Shown in pieces: positions 42,134-51,440 of a stretch of DNA of 64,000 nucleotides. Made by a program: the position numbers and the translations under genes. The stretch comes from Aquirufa nivalisilvae (GTDB taxonomy: Bacteria > Bacteroidota > Bacteroidia > Cytophagales > Spirosomataceae). The notes beneath the pieces are model-generated. The model saw only the letters and a list, made by a program, of their open reading frames with translations, was not told the DNA's origin and made no database searches. The DNA lies in assembly GCF_004307455.1 (NCBI RefSeq), contig NZ_SEWX01000001.1, positions 310,001 to 374,000 of the forward strand. Direction: 5' to 3'. Every line of letters starts with the position of its first letter. Position 1 is the stretch's first letter.

Positions 42134-43696
42134 ATGGCTAAAATTACTCAGAAAGATATCAATGATGCTGTTTGGAAAGCTTGTGACACCTTTAGAGGCA
42201 GTATAGATCCAAGCGTTTACAAAGATTATGTATTAACCATGTTGTTCATCAAATATCTCAGTGATGTACACGATGATAAAATGGAAGACTATTTAGCTAA
42301 ATATAGTGGTGATGTGGAACGTGCCAAACGTGCCATGCAACACGAACGCTTTATTGTACCAGAGCATAGTCATTTTACGTTTTTGTTTGATTCTCGAAAT
42401 GAAACCAACATTGGTGAATTGATCAATATTGCATTAGCGGATTTAGAAGAGGCCAATCGTGAGAAATTGTATAGCGAAGATGGGGCAGGTATTTTCCAAA
42501 ATATTGACTTTAACAACAGTAAGCTAGGTGAGCCTAAAGACAAAAATACTCGCCTAAAAAATCTGCTACTCGATTTCAATAAGGATGCTTTGAACTTGCG
42601 TCCATCGCATTTAGAAGGGAATGATATTATAGGCGGGGCATATGAATACTTAATCTCCAACTTTGCTAGCGATGCTGGTAAAAAAGCAGGTGAGTTTTAT
42701 ACGCCAAGTGAAGTTTCCACTCTCCTAGCAAAGCTGACACATTCAAAACCTGGTTCACGTATTTGTGACCCAACTTGCGGTTCTGGTTCATTACTCATTA
42801 AAGCTGGACAAGAAGTAGGCTCCGATAATTTCTCCTTGTACGGACAAGAAGCCAACGGCAGCACGTGGGCATTGGCTGTGATGAACATGTTTTTGCATGG
42901 TTTTGACAATGCCACCATCCGTTGGGGCGATACGATCCGCAACCCAAAACTGAAAGAAGGGGATACGTTAATGAAGTTTGATACCGTTGTAGCCAATCCT
43001 CCATTCTCCTTAGATAAATGGGGAAAGGTGGAAGACAAAGAAGGTGACAAAACTACACTAAGTTACGACCCAGAATCTGATGAATACAACCGTTTTTGGA
43101 GAGGTGTGCCACCCAAAAGTAAAGGTGACTGGGCATTTATCTGCCACATGATAGAAACATTAAATGAGCATGGAAAAGCTGGGGTTGTTGTGCCACATGG
43201 TGTACTTTTTCGTGGTAGTAGTGAAGGAAAAATAAGACAGAAAACGATTGAAGAAAATTTATTGGAAGCCGTAATTGGCTTACCTGCTAATCTGTTTTTT
43301 GGGACAGGAATCCCTGCTGCCATCTTAATTTTTAACAAGCAGAAGAGTAGTAATAATGTGTTATTTATTGATGCTAGCAAACAATATGATCCAGCCAAAA
43401 ACCAAAATAAACTAGACGAGAAGCGCCATATTAAACCCATTGTAGATACCTATCGAGAATTTTCGGAAGGCAAGCATACCCCAGGAGTAATTGAAGAAAA
43501 ATTTAGCTACGTTGCCACTTTTGATGAAATACAGGAAAACGAATTTAACCTAAATATCCCCCGCTATGTGGACACCTTTGAAGAAGAGGCCGAAGTGGAT
43601 ATTGCTACGGTGCAAAGGGAGATTGAGCAATTGGAAGGGGAATTGGTGAAAGTACAGAATGAGATTGAAGTTTATCTGAAACAATTAATAAACTAA
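42134..43696 (+). CDS. hsdM: Type I restriction-modification system methyltransferase subunit
   Basis: A 520-residue adenine-N6 methyltransferase. N-terminal helical HsdM domain (about 5-140, AKITQKDINDAVWKACDTFR), then GEFYTPSEVSTLLAKL, the AdoMet-binding motif DPTCGSGSLL, and the catalytic NPPF (Asn288-Phe291) with the following SLDKWG. C-terminal helices (about 480-520) would contact HsdS. Methylates adenine on both strands of the target defined by HsdS and forms the M2S core. Coding continues into dinD two bases later. Confidence 0.95.
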   Translation: MAKITQKDINDAVWKACDTFRGSIDPSVYKDYVLTMLFIKYLSDVHDDKMEDYLAKYSGDVERAKRAMQHERFIVPEHSHFTFLFDSRNETNIGELINIALADLEEANREKLYSEDGAGIFQNIDFNNSKLGEPKDKNTRLKNLLLDFNKDALNLRPSHLEGNDIIGGAYEYLISNFASDAGKKAGEFYTPSEVSTLLAKLTHSKPGSRICDPTCGSGSLLIKAGQEVGSDNFSLYGQEANGSTWALAVMNMFLHGFDNATIRWGDTIRNPKLKEGDTLMKFDTVVANPPFSLDKWGKVEDKEGDKTTLSYDPESDEYNRFWRGVPPKSKGDWAFICHMIETLNEHGKAGVVVPHGVLFRGSSEGKIRQKTIEENLLEAVIGLPANLFFGTGIPAAILIFNKQKSSNNVLFIDASKQYDPAKNQNKLDEKRHIKPIVDTYREFSEGKHTPGVIEEKFSYVATFDEIQENEFNLNIPRYVDTFEEEAEVDIATVQREIEQLEGELVKVQNEIEVYLKQLIN

Positions 43697-43698
43697 GC

Positions 43699-44559
43699 AT
43701 GGCAAAAGAAGTCTCCAATCAACATATAACGATGTTTGAGCAAATCAAACAAGTAGATAATAATGGCAATGAATGGTGGTCTGCAAGGCAATTTTGTAAA
43801 ATATTGGAGTATTCGGAATTCCGTCATTTTAAACCTGTTATTGAAAAAGCCAAAGAGGCTTGTATTAATAGTGAACAACAAGTTGAATACCATTTCGAGG
43901 ACTTCCTCGAAATGGTTGACATTGGTTCGAGTGCCAAACGTCCCATGGAAGATGGCGTAAAACTTTCCCGATATGCTTGTTACCTTATTGTGCAAAATGC
44001 AGACCCAAGCAAAGAGATAGTTGCTCAAGGACAAACTTATTTTGCCGTACAAACCCGTTTGCAAGAAATCAGGCAAATGGAAGAATACAATCGCTTAGCC
44101 TCTGAAGGGGAAAAACGCTTGTTTTTGAGAGAAGAAATGAAACGCCATAACATCCAATTAGCCGATGCCGCTAAAGGTGCTGGAGTAATTGAGCCATTGG
44201 ATTATGCTATTTTTCAAAATCACGGATATATGGGCTTATATGGCGGTTTAGATGCTAAAGGTATCCATAAAAACAAAGGCCTAAAAAAGAGCCAAAACAT
44301 ACTTGACCACATGGGAAGTACCGAATTGGCAGCCAACCTATTCCGTGCTACACAAACCGAAGAAAAACTTAGGAGGGACAACATAAAAGGCAAGCAACAA
44401 GCCAACAAAACCCACTACGAGATAGGCAAAAAAGTACGCAAAACCATCGAAGAAATTGGCGGCACCATGCCCGAAAATCTGCCCGTAGCTGATAGTATTA
44501 AAAAGTTGGGGAAAACTATAGAACCCATGCCATTAAAAACCATTAAAAAGAAAAAATGA
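43699..44559 (+). CDS. dinD: DNA damage-inducible protein D
   Basis: A 286-residue protein. The N-terminal BRO-N-like domain (about 8-130) has WWSARQFCKILEYSEFRHFKPVIEKA, and ALYRLSRYACYLIVQNADP-like sequence appears as KLSRYACYLIVQNADPSKE. The C-terminal half has the DinD block KGIHKNKGLKKSQNILDHMGSTELAANLFRATQ. Length and order match DinD, an SOS-regulated RecA-interacting protein in E. coli that is often carried inside type I restriction loci. Packed between hsdM (two bases) and hsdS (four-base overlap). No LexA-type box is recognisable here. Confidence 0.88.
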   Translation: MAKEVSNQHITMFEQIKQVDNNGNEWWSARQFCKILEYSEFRHFKPVIEKAKEACINSEQQVEYHFEDFLEMVDIGSSAKRPMEDGVKLSRYACYLIVQNADPSKEIVAQGQTYFAVQTRLQEIRQMEEYNRLASEGEKRLFLREEMKRHNIQLADAAKGAGVIEPLDYAIFQNHGYMGLYGGLDAKGIHKNKGLKKSQNILDHMGSTELAANLFRATQTEEKLRRDNIKGKQQANKTHYEIGKKVRKTIEEIGGTMPENLPVADSIKKLGKTIEPMPLKTIKKKK

Positions 44560-45770
44560 TGGCAGAAACAATAAATACCAAAGCGTTTTACAATACCGAA
44601 ATTCCAGAAGGTTGGGAAATTAGAAAATTGGGAGATGTTGGAAAGATTAGAATGTGTAAGCGAGTGTTTAATCACGAAACTAGAGAAGAAGGTGATATAC
44701 CATTTTTCAAGATTGGCACATTTGGGAAAGAACCAGACGCATTTATTTCAAATGAGTTATACGAAAACTATCGCAAACGATTCTCATTTCCCAAGGTAGG
44801 TGATATTTTAATTTCAGCAGCAGGCACACTTGGAAGAACAGTAGTTTATAATGGAAGTCCAGCGTATTTTCAAGATTCGAATATAGTTTGGATAGATAAT
44901 GAAGAGTCAATAGTTACTAATTCGTATTTATTTTATATATACCAGTCTATCAAATATGAGTCAGAGGGCGGAACAATTCAGAGATTGTATAACAATATTA
45001 TTAGTGATGCAAAATTTCTTAGACCCCTACTCCCCGAGCAAAAAGCCATAGCCCAAGTGCTAAGCACTGCGGATGCTGCCATTCACACCACCGAGAAACT
45101 CATAGCCCAAAAAGAACTTCGCAAAAAATGGCTCATGCAGCAATTGCTTACAGGGAAGAAAAGGTTGAAGGGGTTTGGGGAAAGGTGGAAAGAGCATTCT
45201 TATGAGAATATTCTAAATGTGGTAAAACGAAATTTTGATTGGGATGAAAATGAATTATATAAATTAATTAGCGTGAGGCGCAGGTCGGGCGGTATATTCT
45301 ATCGTGAAGCATTATATGGACATCAAATATTAGTCAAGACTTTGCGTACCGCAAAGGAGGGAGATTTTTTATTTTCCAAAATGCAAATTTTACATGGGGC
45401 GTCAGCTTTAGTTACAAAGGAGTTCGATGGAGCAAAGATTTCAGGCTCATACATAGCTGTAGTTCCGCAAGATAAAAAGCAATTAAATATGGAGTTTTTC
45501 CAATGGTATTCACAAACACCATACTTCTATCATCAAACTTATATCTCAAGTTACGGTGTGCATATTGAGAAAATGACATTTGACTTTAATACGTTTCTTC
45601 AACTCGAAATGAAACTTCCATCCATCGAAGAACAAACCGCCATTGCTCAAGTGCTGCAAGCGGCAGATAAAGAAATTAGTTTGCTCAAAGCCAAGGCAGA
45701 GAAGTTGAGGGAGCAGAAAAAGGGGTTGATGCAGATGTTATTGACGGGTAAAAAAAGATTAATTGATTGA
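44556..45770 (+). CDS. hsdS: Type I restriction-modification specificity subunit
   Basis: A 404-residue S subunit with two target-recognition domains and two conserved spacer helices. Domain 1 begins PEGWEIRKLGDVGKI, and the first spacer is LLPEQKAIAQVLSTADAAIH ending in QQLLTGKKRLKGF. Domain 2 begins ERWKEHSYENIL, and the second spacer is LPSIEEQTAIAQVLQAADK ending in MLLTGKKRLID. The repeated Q-x-A-I-A-Q-V-L and L-L-T-G-K-K-R-L blocks are the internal symmetry of HsdS. Start overlaps the dinD stop (ATGATGG). The repeats give sites where recombination could exchange recognition domains, though the half-HsdS gene upstream is rather divergent. Confidence 0.93.
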   Translation: MMAETINTKAFYNTEIPEGWEIRKLGDVGKIRMCKRVFNHETREEGDIPFFKIGTFGKEPDAFISNELYENYRKRFSFPKVGDILISAAGTLGRTVVYNGSPAYFQDSNIVWIDNEESIVTNSYLFYIYQSIKYESEGGTIQRLYNNIISDAKFLRPLLPEQKAIAQVLSTADAAIHTTEKLIAQKELRKKWLMQQLLTGKKRLKGFGERWKEHSYENILNVVKRNFDWDENELYKLISVRRRSGGIFYREALYGHQILVKTLRTAKEGDFLFSKMQILHGASALVTKEFDGAKISGSYIAVVPQDKKQLNMEFFQWYSQTPYFYHQTYISSYGVHIEKMTFDFNTFLQLEMKLPSIEEQTAIAQVLQAADKEISLLKAKAEKLREQKKGLMQMLLTGKKRLID

Positions 45771-45771
45771 T

Positions 45772-46896
45772 ATGATATTTGACATCGACGTACACGCACA
45801 TTTAATAAGACAACCTCGTTCTAATAGATTAAGTTTTCCTGATTATTTATTGGATGTATATAATCACAAGCCAAGGTCATTTTATAAAAATGACATGGTT
45901 AAAGAAGTTGCTTGTTTTAAAACAAATGAATTAAGGATTGCATATGCGACAGCAAGAACACTATGTAGCTATCATTTAGATAAGAAGGAATTGTATTTTG
46001 ATATAATCGCATCTTTGTTAGGTCATTTTAATTTAATTACGAGAAACAACCACCAATATTTAAACCTTAAATCAGATCGTTTAAAAAGACTTCGTGACTT
46101 TTCAAAAACCTCTCGTATTGGAGAATTGGCGCAGGGAATAAATTATTTATTTGTTCAAGAAAGATTAAACTATCCTTTCATTATAGATTTTCATTTATTT
46201 CAAGAAAAATCAAAAAAGCCTGCTTCTCACAAGAAAACTCCGGATTTTGTAACCCTAAATATTGATTTTTCTCAAATTGGATTGTTGGAATCTAAAGGAG
46301 AAGCACAAAAGGGATTCAAGATTACAGGGAAAAATGGCAAATTGAAAGAAGCTTTAGTCCAACTTGAAAGTGCTAATTGGCCTTCAGTTAATCACTTAAT
46401 CCCATGTTGTGTGAGATTTGAAGAAGATATTAGTTCCTTAAAATCAGGTATTCACTATTCAAAAATTCGTAAGAAACAAATTAAGAATTCTGAATTACAG
46501 TTAAGAATGTTTAAACAGCATTTTGCTTCATGGTTTTACTTAGTTGGAGATTTTACTAGAGCTTCAATATTAATAGATGGAGGAAATATTGAAAATTTGG
46601 AAAATGATGAAAGATATGAAATAGGAACAGACGATAAAGCTGAAAAAATTTACTGGCTTAAGAGGCCTATTTCCATAAATTTTGATATAGAAGGAGAAAA
46701 AAGTTCTATTCATCTATACACACATTTTATCCATCAAAATGATTTTAATATTGGGATATATGAAAGTGTAATAACACAAATAGTTAGAGGTAATTTAGAC
46801 AACAAAACATTCCCTTTTTCAATTAACAGTGAAGGAAATTATAAACGATTTGCTGATGGAACATTAATTAGATTAAGTTCTAATATTTATGACTAA
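45772..46896 (+). CDS. Unrecognised protein with PD-(D/E)xK-like nuclease motif, in the restriction island
   Basis: A 374-residue protein starting with the ATG at 45772, one base after the hsdS stop; the frame reaches back to a TTG at 45763. No known family recognised. In the middle, TPDF with Asp158, an intervening strand and LLESKGE with Glu173 and Lys175 reproduce the D-x(10-20)-ExK pattern of PD-(D/E)xK nucleases. The N-terminal half is mixed alpha/beta with many aromatics, and the C-terminal half (about 260-370) looks beta-rich. Eight bases of overlap with the DUF4917 gene behind it. Base composition is AT-richer than the flanking hsd genes. Nuclease function is inference. Confidence 0.55.
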   Translation: MIFDIDVHAHLIRQPRSNRLSFPDYLLDVYNHKPRSFYKNDMVKEVACFKTNELRIAYATARTLCSYHLDKKELYFDIIASLLGHFNLITRNNHQYLNLKSDRLKRLRDFSKTSRIGELAQGINYLFVQERLNYPFIIDFHLFQEKSKKPASHKKTPDFVTLNIDFSQIGLLESKGEAQKGFKITGKNGKLKEALVQLESANWPSVNHLIPCCVRFEEDISSLKSGIHYSKIRKKQIKNSELQLRMFKQHFASWFYLVGDFTRASILIDGGNIENLENDERYEIGTDDKAEKIYWLKRPISINFDIEGEKSSIHLYTHFIHQNDFNIGIYESVITQIVRGNLDNKTFPFSINSEGNYKRFADGTLIRLSSNIYD

Positions 46897-47995
46897 AAAT
46901 ATTGAAATAGCGCTTAAATCCTTTAACGAAGCTTTAAAAGAAGCAGAAGTTTACACAAAGAAACACCTATTGCTTGGTAATGGGTTCAGTATAGCCTGTG
47001 TATCTTCTATTTTCTCTTATAAATCATTGTATAAGAATGCAAATTTTGATGATATACCAGAAGTAAAAGATATTTTCAAACGACTTGGCACAGAAGATTT
47101 TGAAATTGCAATAAAAGGATTAGAAAATGGAGCAAAAGTATTACCTGTATATTATAAAGACGACAGCAAAACAGCACAAAAAATTGTAGAACATACTAAA
47201 AAATTAAAAGAAAAATTAATTGAAACTATTGCAGAAAACCATCCAAAATACCCAAGTGAAATTGAAGAAAGCAAATTTTTAGCTTGTGAAATTTTTTTGA
47301 AGCATTTTCTGCAATCAAAAGGCTATATTTTTTACCTGAATTATGACCTTCTATTATATTGGACATTAATGCATTTTTTAGATAAAAAGGATGATGAAAA
47401 AACTAAAATAGAGCTTCGGGATGGATTCGGAAAGGAAACTTGGCTTGAAGGAGCAGAGATAGAAGTAAATAATTATTTAAGTTGGTTAGGTAAAAGTAAT
47501 GATCAAAACATTCATTATTTACACGGGGCTTTGCACTTATATAAAACAGATACTGAATTGGTAAAGTTTAGTTGGCTGGATCAAGGAATTTCACTTATTA
47601 AACAAGCAAAAATGGCATTACAAGAAAGCCGATTCCCTTTGTTTGTTTCCGAAGGAGATTCTGATAAAAAACTAAATAAGATAAATGAAACTCCTTACTT
47701 ACATTATTCATACGACAGTTTCAAAGGTGTTTTATGCAGCCGCTCAAACCGTAAAGCTGGTAATACATGTATGTTCACTTTTGGATTTTCATTCAGCGAT
47801 AATGACAAACATATTTTCAGTCATTTTGCAACTGGAAAAATCAAACATCTTTTTGTTGGGATTTTTGGGGATCATAAATCAAAAGAAAATCAGATGATTA
47901 TTTCGAAAGTTAATCAATTAAAAGAATCAAGAAGTAAAAACGAACCATTAAAAATCACCTACTATAGTGCTGAATCTGCAGAGGTTTGGGGGTAA
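46889..47995 (+). CDS. DUF4917-family protein, SIR2-like
   Basis: A 368-residue protein that matches DUF4917 by its motif order. GNGFS (30-34) stands where SIR2 proteins have GAGxS; NYDLLL (151-156) fits the T-x-N-x-D element; LHG (about 211-213) carries a candidate catalytic His; GFSFSDND (299-306) fits the C-terminal G-x-S-x-x-D. These suggest an NAD-binding Rossmann fold related to the SIR2 NADases used in several bacterial defence systems. The start overlaps the preceding gene by eight bases, so the two are a translationally coupled pair. It is 214 bases before hsdR. NADase or nucleotide activity is untested. Confidence 0.75.
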   Translation: MTKNIEIALKSFNEALKEAEVYTKKHLLLGNGFSIACVSSIFSYKSLYKNANFDDIPEVKDIFKRLGTEDFEIAIKGLENGAKVLPVYYKDDSKTAQKIVEHTKKLKEKLIETIAENHPKYPSEIEESKFLACEIFLKHFLQSKGYIFYLNYDLLLYWTLMHFLDKKDDEKTKIELRDGFGKETWLEGAEIEVNNYLSWLGKSNDQNIHYLHGALHLYKTDTELVKFSWLDQGISLIKQAKMALQESRFPLFVSEGDSDKKLNKINETPYLHYSYDSFKGVLCSRSNRKAGNTCMFTFGFSFSDNDKHIFSHFATGKIKHLFVGIFGDHKSKENQMIISKVNQLKESRSKNEPLKITYYSAESAEVWG

Positions 47996-48020
47996 ATAAT
48001 TTATAAAATCAAGATTATGC

Positions 48021-48161
48021 CATGTAAATCACCTAAAACATGTATAGGAAATATTATTTGAGTAGAGTGTTTACAAATTAAATTTGAGAGGAAATTTCTC
48101 TAATAAATAAGGTCATGTAAAGAAAATAAACAAAATCTATGCATGAGTCATGTAACATGTA
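48021..48161 (+). repeat. Five CATGTA motifs in the hsdR leader region
   Basis: CATGTA occurs at 48021, 48039, 48114, 48149 and 48156, three copies within longer ACATGTATAG-like or CATGTAA contexts, all in the gap before hsdR and on both sides of the candidate promoter at 48057-48086. An imperfect AGAGGAAATTTCTCT palindrome lies between the second and third copies. Possible binding sites of a regulator controlling hsdR timing. Confidence 0.4.
48057..48086 (+). promoter_or_regulatory. Candidate hsdR promoter
   Basis: TTTG (48057-48060), 18 bases, then TAAATTTG (48079-48086), an exact TAnnTTTG. It predicts a leader of about 115 bases to the hsdR ATG and would let restriction be expressed separately from modification. 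Confidence 0.5.
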
Positions 48162-48209
48162 TAGAAAACCTCCCTTTTCTATATATAAACCAGATGAAAG
48201 GAATATATA

Positions 48210-51200
48210 ATGGAAACACCCAGTTTTAAAGAAGACCATATCAGCCAGATTCCTGCCATACAAATGTTGGTGAATTTGGGGTACACGTATTTAAGTCAGG
48301 CAGAAGCAGATAAGCAAAGAGGTGGTAAAACCAGTAATGTGCTGCTGGAAGATGTTTTACGAAAGGCGTTAAAAGAAATCAATGCTCAAAAGACCATAAG
48401 TTCCACTAAGTCAACTTACATAAGTGATACAAATATTGAGAATGGGATACAGATTTTAAAGAACTTACCAATGAACGAAGGCTACATAGCAGCCAGTGAA
48501 AAGGCTTACAACCTACTCACCTTAGGTCTGTCATTGGAGCAAAGTGTCGATGGAGATAAAAAGAGTTTTACTTTACAATACATAGACTGGAAAAACATAC
48601 ATAATAATGTGTTTCATGTAACAGAAGAATTCAGTGTAATGCGAAGCACGAGCAAAGAGCATTACCGTCCTGATTTAGTATTATTTGTCAATGGTATTCC
48701 CCTTTGCATCATCGAATGCAAACGACCAGACATGAAAGACCCTTTGAAACAAGCCATCAGTCAGCATTTACGAAATCAACAGGAGGATGGCATTAGAAAT
48801 TTGTATGTTTACTCGCAATTAACGTTGAGTATTGCCACCCAAGAAGCTGCTTATGCCACCAATGCCACACCTGAAAAGTTTTGGGCTAAATGGCAGGAAA
48901 AATTTACAAGCGACCAAGAAGAGAAAATTTATAAGAATAATTTGCAAGAATTCAAAAACAAAGCACTTGCAGGTTCAGTAAAAGAGCAACTGTTTACAGA
49001 CCGTTTCAAATATGTTCGTCAATACTTTGATGCGCAGGAAAAAGATGAAATTCTACCAACTGAACAAGATCAATATTTGTTTAGTCTATGTAGTCCTAAA
49101 AGATTGATGGACATTATTTTCAATTTTATCTTGTTCGATAATGGAGAAAAGAAAGTAGCGCGATATCAGCAGTTTTTTGCCATAAAGAAAACCATGCAAC
49201 GAATCAAGAATGTGGTACATGGTAAAAGAAAAGGGGGGGTTATCTGGCATACACAAGGCAGTGGAAAATCATTAACGATGGTAATGCTAGCTCAGGCCAT
49301 TGCCATGGAGCCAAGTATTCGCAATCCTAAAATAGTATTGGTAACGGACCGTACTGATTTAGACAATCAGATTACAGGAACATTCAGAAAGTGTGGAAGA
49401 TTTGTAGATAATGCAACAACTGGTCAACGATTGGTTGAATTACTTGAAAACAAAAGTGATGCAGTAGTTACTACCATTATCAACAAATTCGTAGCAGCAG
49501 TAAACAAAATAAAAAAGCCCTTAGAAAGTCCCGAAATTTTTGTTTTAGTAGATGAGGGGCACCGGACTCAGCATGGCACATTCAATATTGACATGCAAAA
49601 GACATTGCCAAATGCCTGCTTCATAGCCTTAACGGGAACTCCATTATTCAAAAAGGATAAAAGTACAGCAGAGAAATTTGGTGGAATGATTGATGCTTAT
49701 ACTGTTGACCAAGCGGTAAAAGATAAAGCAGTAGTCCCCTTACTTTATGAAGGACGGTTAGCCTTACAAAATGTAAATGCTAGTCCGATAGATACTTTCT
49801 TTGGAATGGTATCTGAACCGTTGAATGACTACCAAAAAGCTGACATCAAAAAGAAATTTGCACGATTCGACCCCTTAAATGCTGCCGAACAAAAAATGAG
49901 AATGATTGCATGGAACATCAGTCATCATTTCCGAGAAAATTGGCAGGATAAAACACCATTTAAAGGGCAACTCGTTTGCGATAAAAAGATTAATGCCATC
50001 AAATACAAAGAGTTTCTGGATGAAATTGGTATTGTTAGTAGCGAAGTTTTGATTTCATCCATTGACGAACGTGAAGGAGAAGAAAGTGCTTTTGAAAAGT
50101 CCACTGAAAAAGAAAATCAATTTTGGAAAAAAATGATGGATGAACATGGCAATGCTAAAAGCTATGAAAAGAACATTATCAGTCGTTTTAAAAATCAGAA
50201 AGACCCTGAAATCATTATTGTAGTCGATAAACTTCTCACAGGATTTGACGAACCTAAAAATACCGTTCTTTATCTTACCAGAAATTTACAAGGGCACAAA
50301 CTTTTACAAGCAATCGCTAGGGTAAATCGCATTTATCCTGATAAAGAATTTGGCTACATCATTGATTATTATGGTGTCATTGAAAATTTGGACGATGCCT
50401 TGCAGCTATACTCATCCTTTGATGAATTTGATGATGAAGATTTGGCTGGAACTCTTACCAATATTTCAGAGGAAATCAAAAAGCTCCCTCTGAAACATTC
50501 CGACTTATGGGATATTTTCAAAACCATTGCCAATAAAAGAGATGCAGAAGCCTATCAGCAATTATTGAAAGATGAAGCTAGACGAGTTCTATTTTATGAA
50601 AAACTCGCGGTATTTGCCAAAAGTTTGAAACTGGCATTGTCATCAATTCAGTTCCATAACGACGTTGAAGAAAAAACCATTAATCGCTACAAAGAGGATT
50701 TGACTATGTTTTTAAAATTACGGTTGGCGGTAGTGGAGAGATACAGTGATGTCATTGATTATAAGCAATACGAAGGGCAAATTCAAAAACTAATAGATAC
50801 GCACATCACTACGGAGAAAATTGAAACTATTACAGAATTGGTAAACATCTTTGATAAAGATAAATTTCAATTAGAAGTAGAAAACACAACAGGTAAAGCG
50901 GCAAAAGCTGATAAAATTGTGAGTAGAACAGCGAAGCACATCACAGAGAAAATGGAGGAAGACCCCACTTTCTACAAGAAATTTTCACAAATGCTTAAAG
51001 AAACCATTGCTGAATATGAAGCTAAACGAATTAACGAAGCACAATATCTCAGCAAAGTTCAGGATATTATGAATAATGTCTTAGCACATACAGACAGTGA
51101 CATTCCAGAACAACTGAAAGATAAACATATTGCAAAAGCATTTTATGGCATTACAGTGGAGGCGTTATCTGAAAAAATCCACGACATTGAAGTTCGTAAA

Positions 51201-51440
51201 GAAGTCTCAACGCTAACAGCTTTACAAATTGACCTTCTAATTCAAAGTTTTGTTTTGGAAAATGGCAAAGCCATTATTGATTGGCAATACAAAACAAATA
51301 TTACTGGCAAACTACTCATTGAAATTGGTGACTTTTTGATTGATGAAGTACGAGACAAATATAATGTGGAGTTGTCATTCAAAGACATGGATAAAATTGC
51401 AGAAGATTGTATTGAAGTAGCTAAAATTCGTTACAAGTAA
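48210..51440 (+). CDS. hsdR: Type I restriction-modification endonuclease/translocase subunit
   Basis: A 1076-residue ATP-dependent DNA translocase and nuclease. The N-terminal nuclease domain has Asp155 (YRPDLVLFV) and Glu169-Cys-Lys171 (IIECKRPD). Walker A is HTQGSGKS (347-354); motif II is DEGHRTQHG; LTGTPLF and the helicase-C block VDKLLTGFDEP ... QAIARVNRIYP follow. A long helical C terminus (about 760-1076) contacts HsdM/HsdS. The gene is 214 bases downstream of the DUF4917 gene with its own candidate promoter. A seven-G tract lies just before the Walker A coding region (49233-49239). Its last base overlaps the next ATG. Confidence 0.95.
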   Translation: METPSFKEDHISQIPAIQMLVNLGYTYLSQAEADKQRGGKTSNVLLEDVLRKALKEINAQKTISSTKSTYISDTNIENGIQILKNLPMNEGYIAASEKAYNLLTLGLSLEQSVDGDKKSFTLQYIDWKNIHNNVFHVTEEFSVMRSTSKEHYRPDLVLFVNGIPLCIIECKRPDMKDPLKQAISQHLRNQQEDGIRNLYVYSQLTLSIATQEAAYATNATPEKFWAKWQEKFTSDQEEKIYKNNLQEFKNKALAGSVKEQLFTDRFKYVRQYFDAQEKDEILPTEQDQYLFSLCSPKRLMDIIFNFILFDNGEKKVARYQQFFAIKKTMQRIKNVVHGKRKGGVIWHTQGSGKSLTMVMLAQAIAMEPSIRNPKIVLVTDRTDLDNQITGTFRKCGRFVDNATTGQRLVELLENKSDAVVTTIINKFVAAVNKIKKPLESPEIFVLVDEGHRTQHGTFNIDMQKTLPNACFIALTGTPLFKKDKSTAEKFGGMIDAYTVDQAVKDKAVVPLLYEGRLALQNVNASPIDTFFGMVSEPLNDYQKADIKKKFARFDPLNAAEQKMRMIAWNISHHFRENWQDKTPFKGQLVCDKKINAIKYKEFLDEIGIVSSEVLISSIDEREGEESAFEKSTEKENQFWKKMMDEHGNAKSYEKNIISRFKNQKDPEIIIVVDKLLTGFDEPKNTVLYLTRNLQGHKLLQAIARVNRIYPDKEFGYIIDYYGVIENLDDALQLYSSFDEFDDEDLAGTLTNISEEIKKLPLKHSDLWDIFKTIANKRDAEAYQQLLKDEARRVLFYEKLAVFAKSLKLALSSIQFHNDVEEKTINRYKEDLTMFLKLRLAVVERYSDVIDYKQYEGQIQKLIDTHITTEKIETITELVNIFDKDKFQLEVENTTGKAAKADKIVSRTAKHITEKMEEDPTFYKKFSQMLKETIAEYEAKRINEAQYLSKVQDIMNNVLAHTDSDIPEQLKDKHIAKAFYGITVEALSEKIHDIEVRKEVSTLTALQIDLLIQSFVLENGKAIIDWQYKTNITGKLLIEIGDFLIDEVRDKYNVELSFKDMDKIAEDCIEVAKIRYK

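Noticed and set aside
43063-43440. Antisense open frames of 117-125 codons inside hsdM
   Set aside because: The sense frame carries the methyltransferase motifs. The antisense frames have no start context or similarity and are mirror frames of the sense codons.
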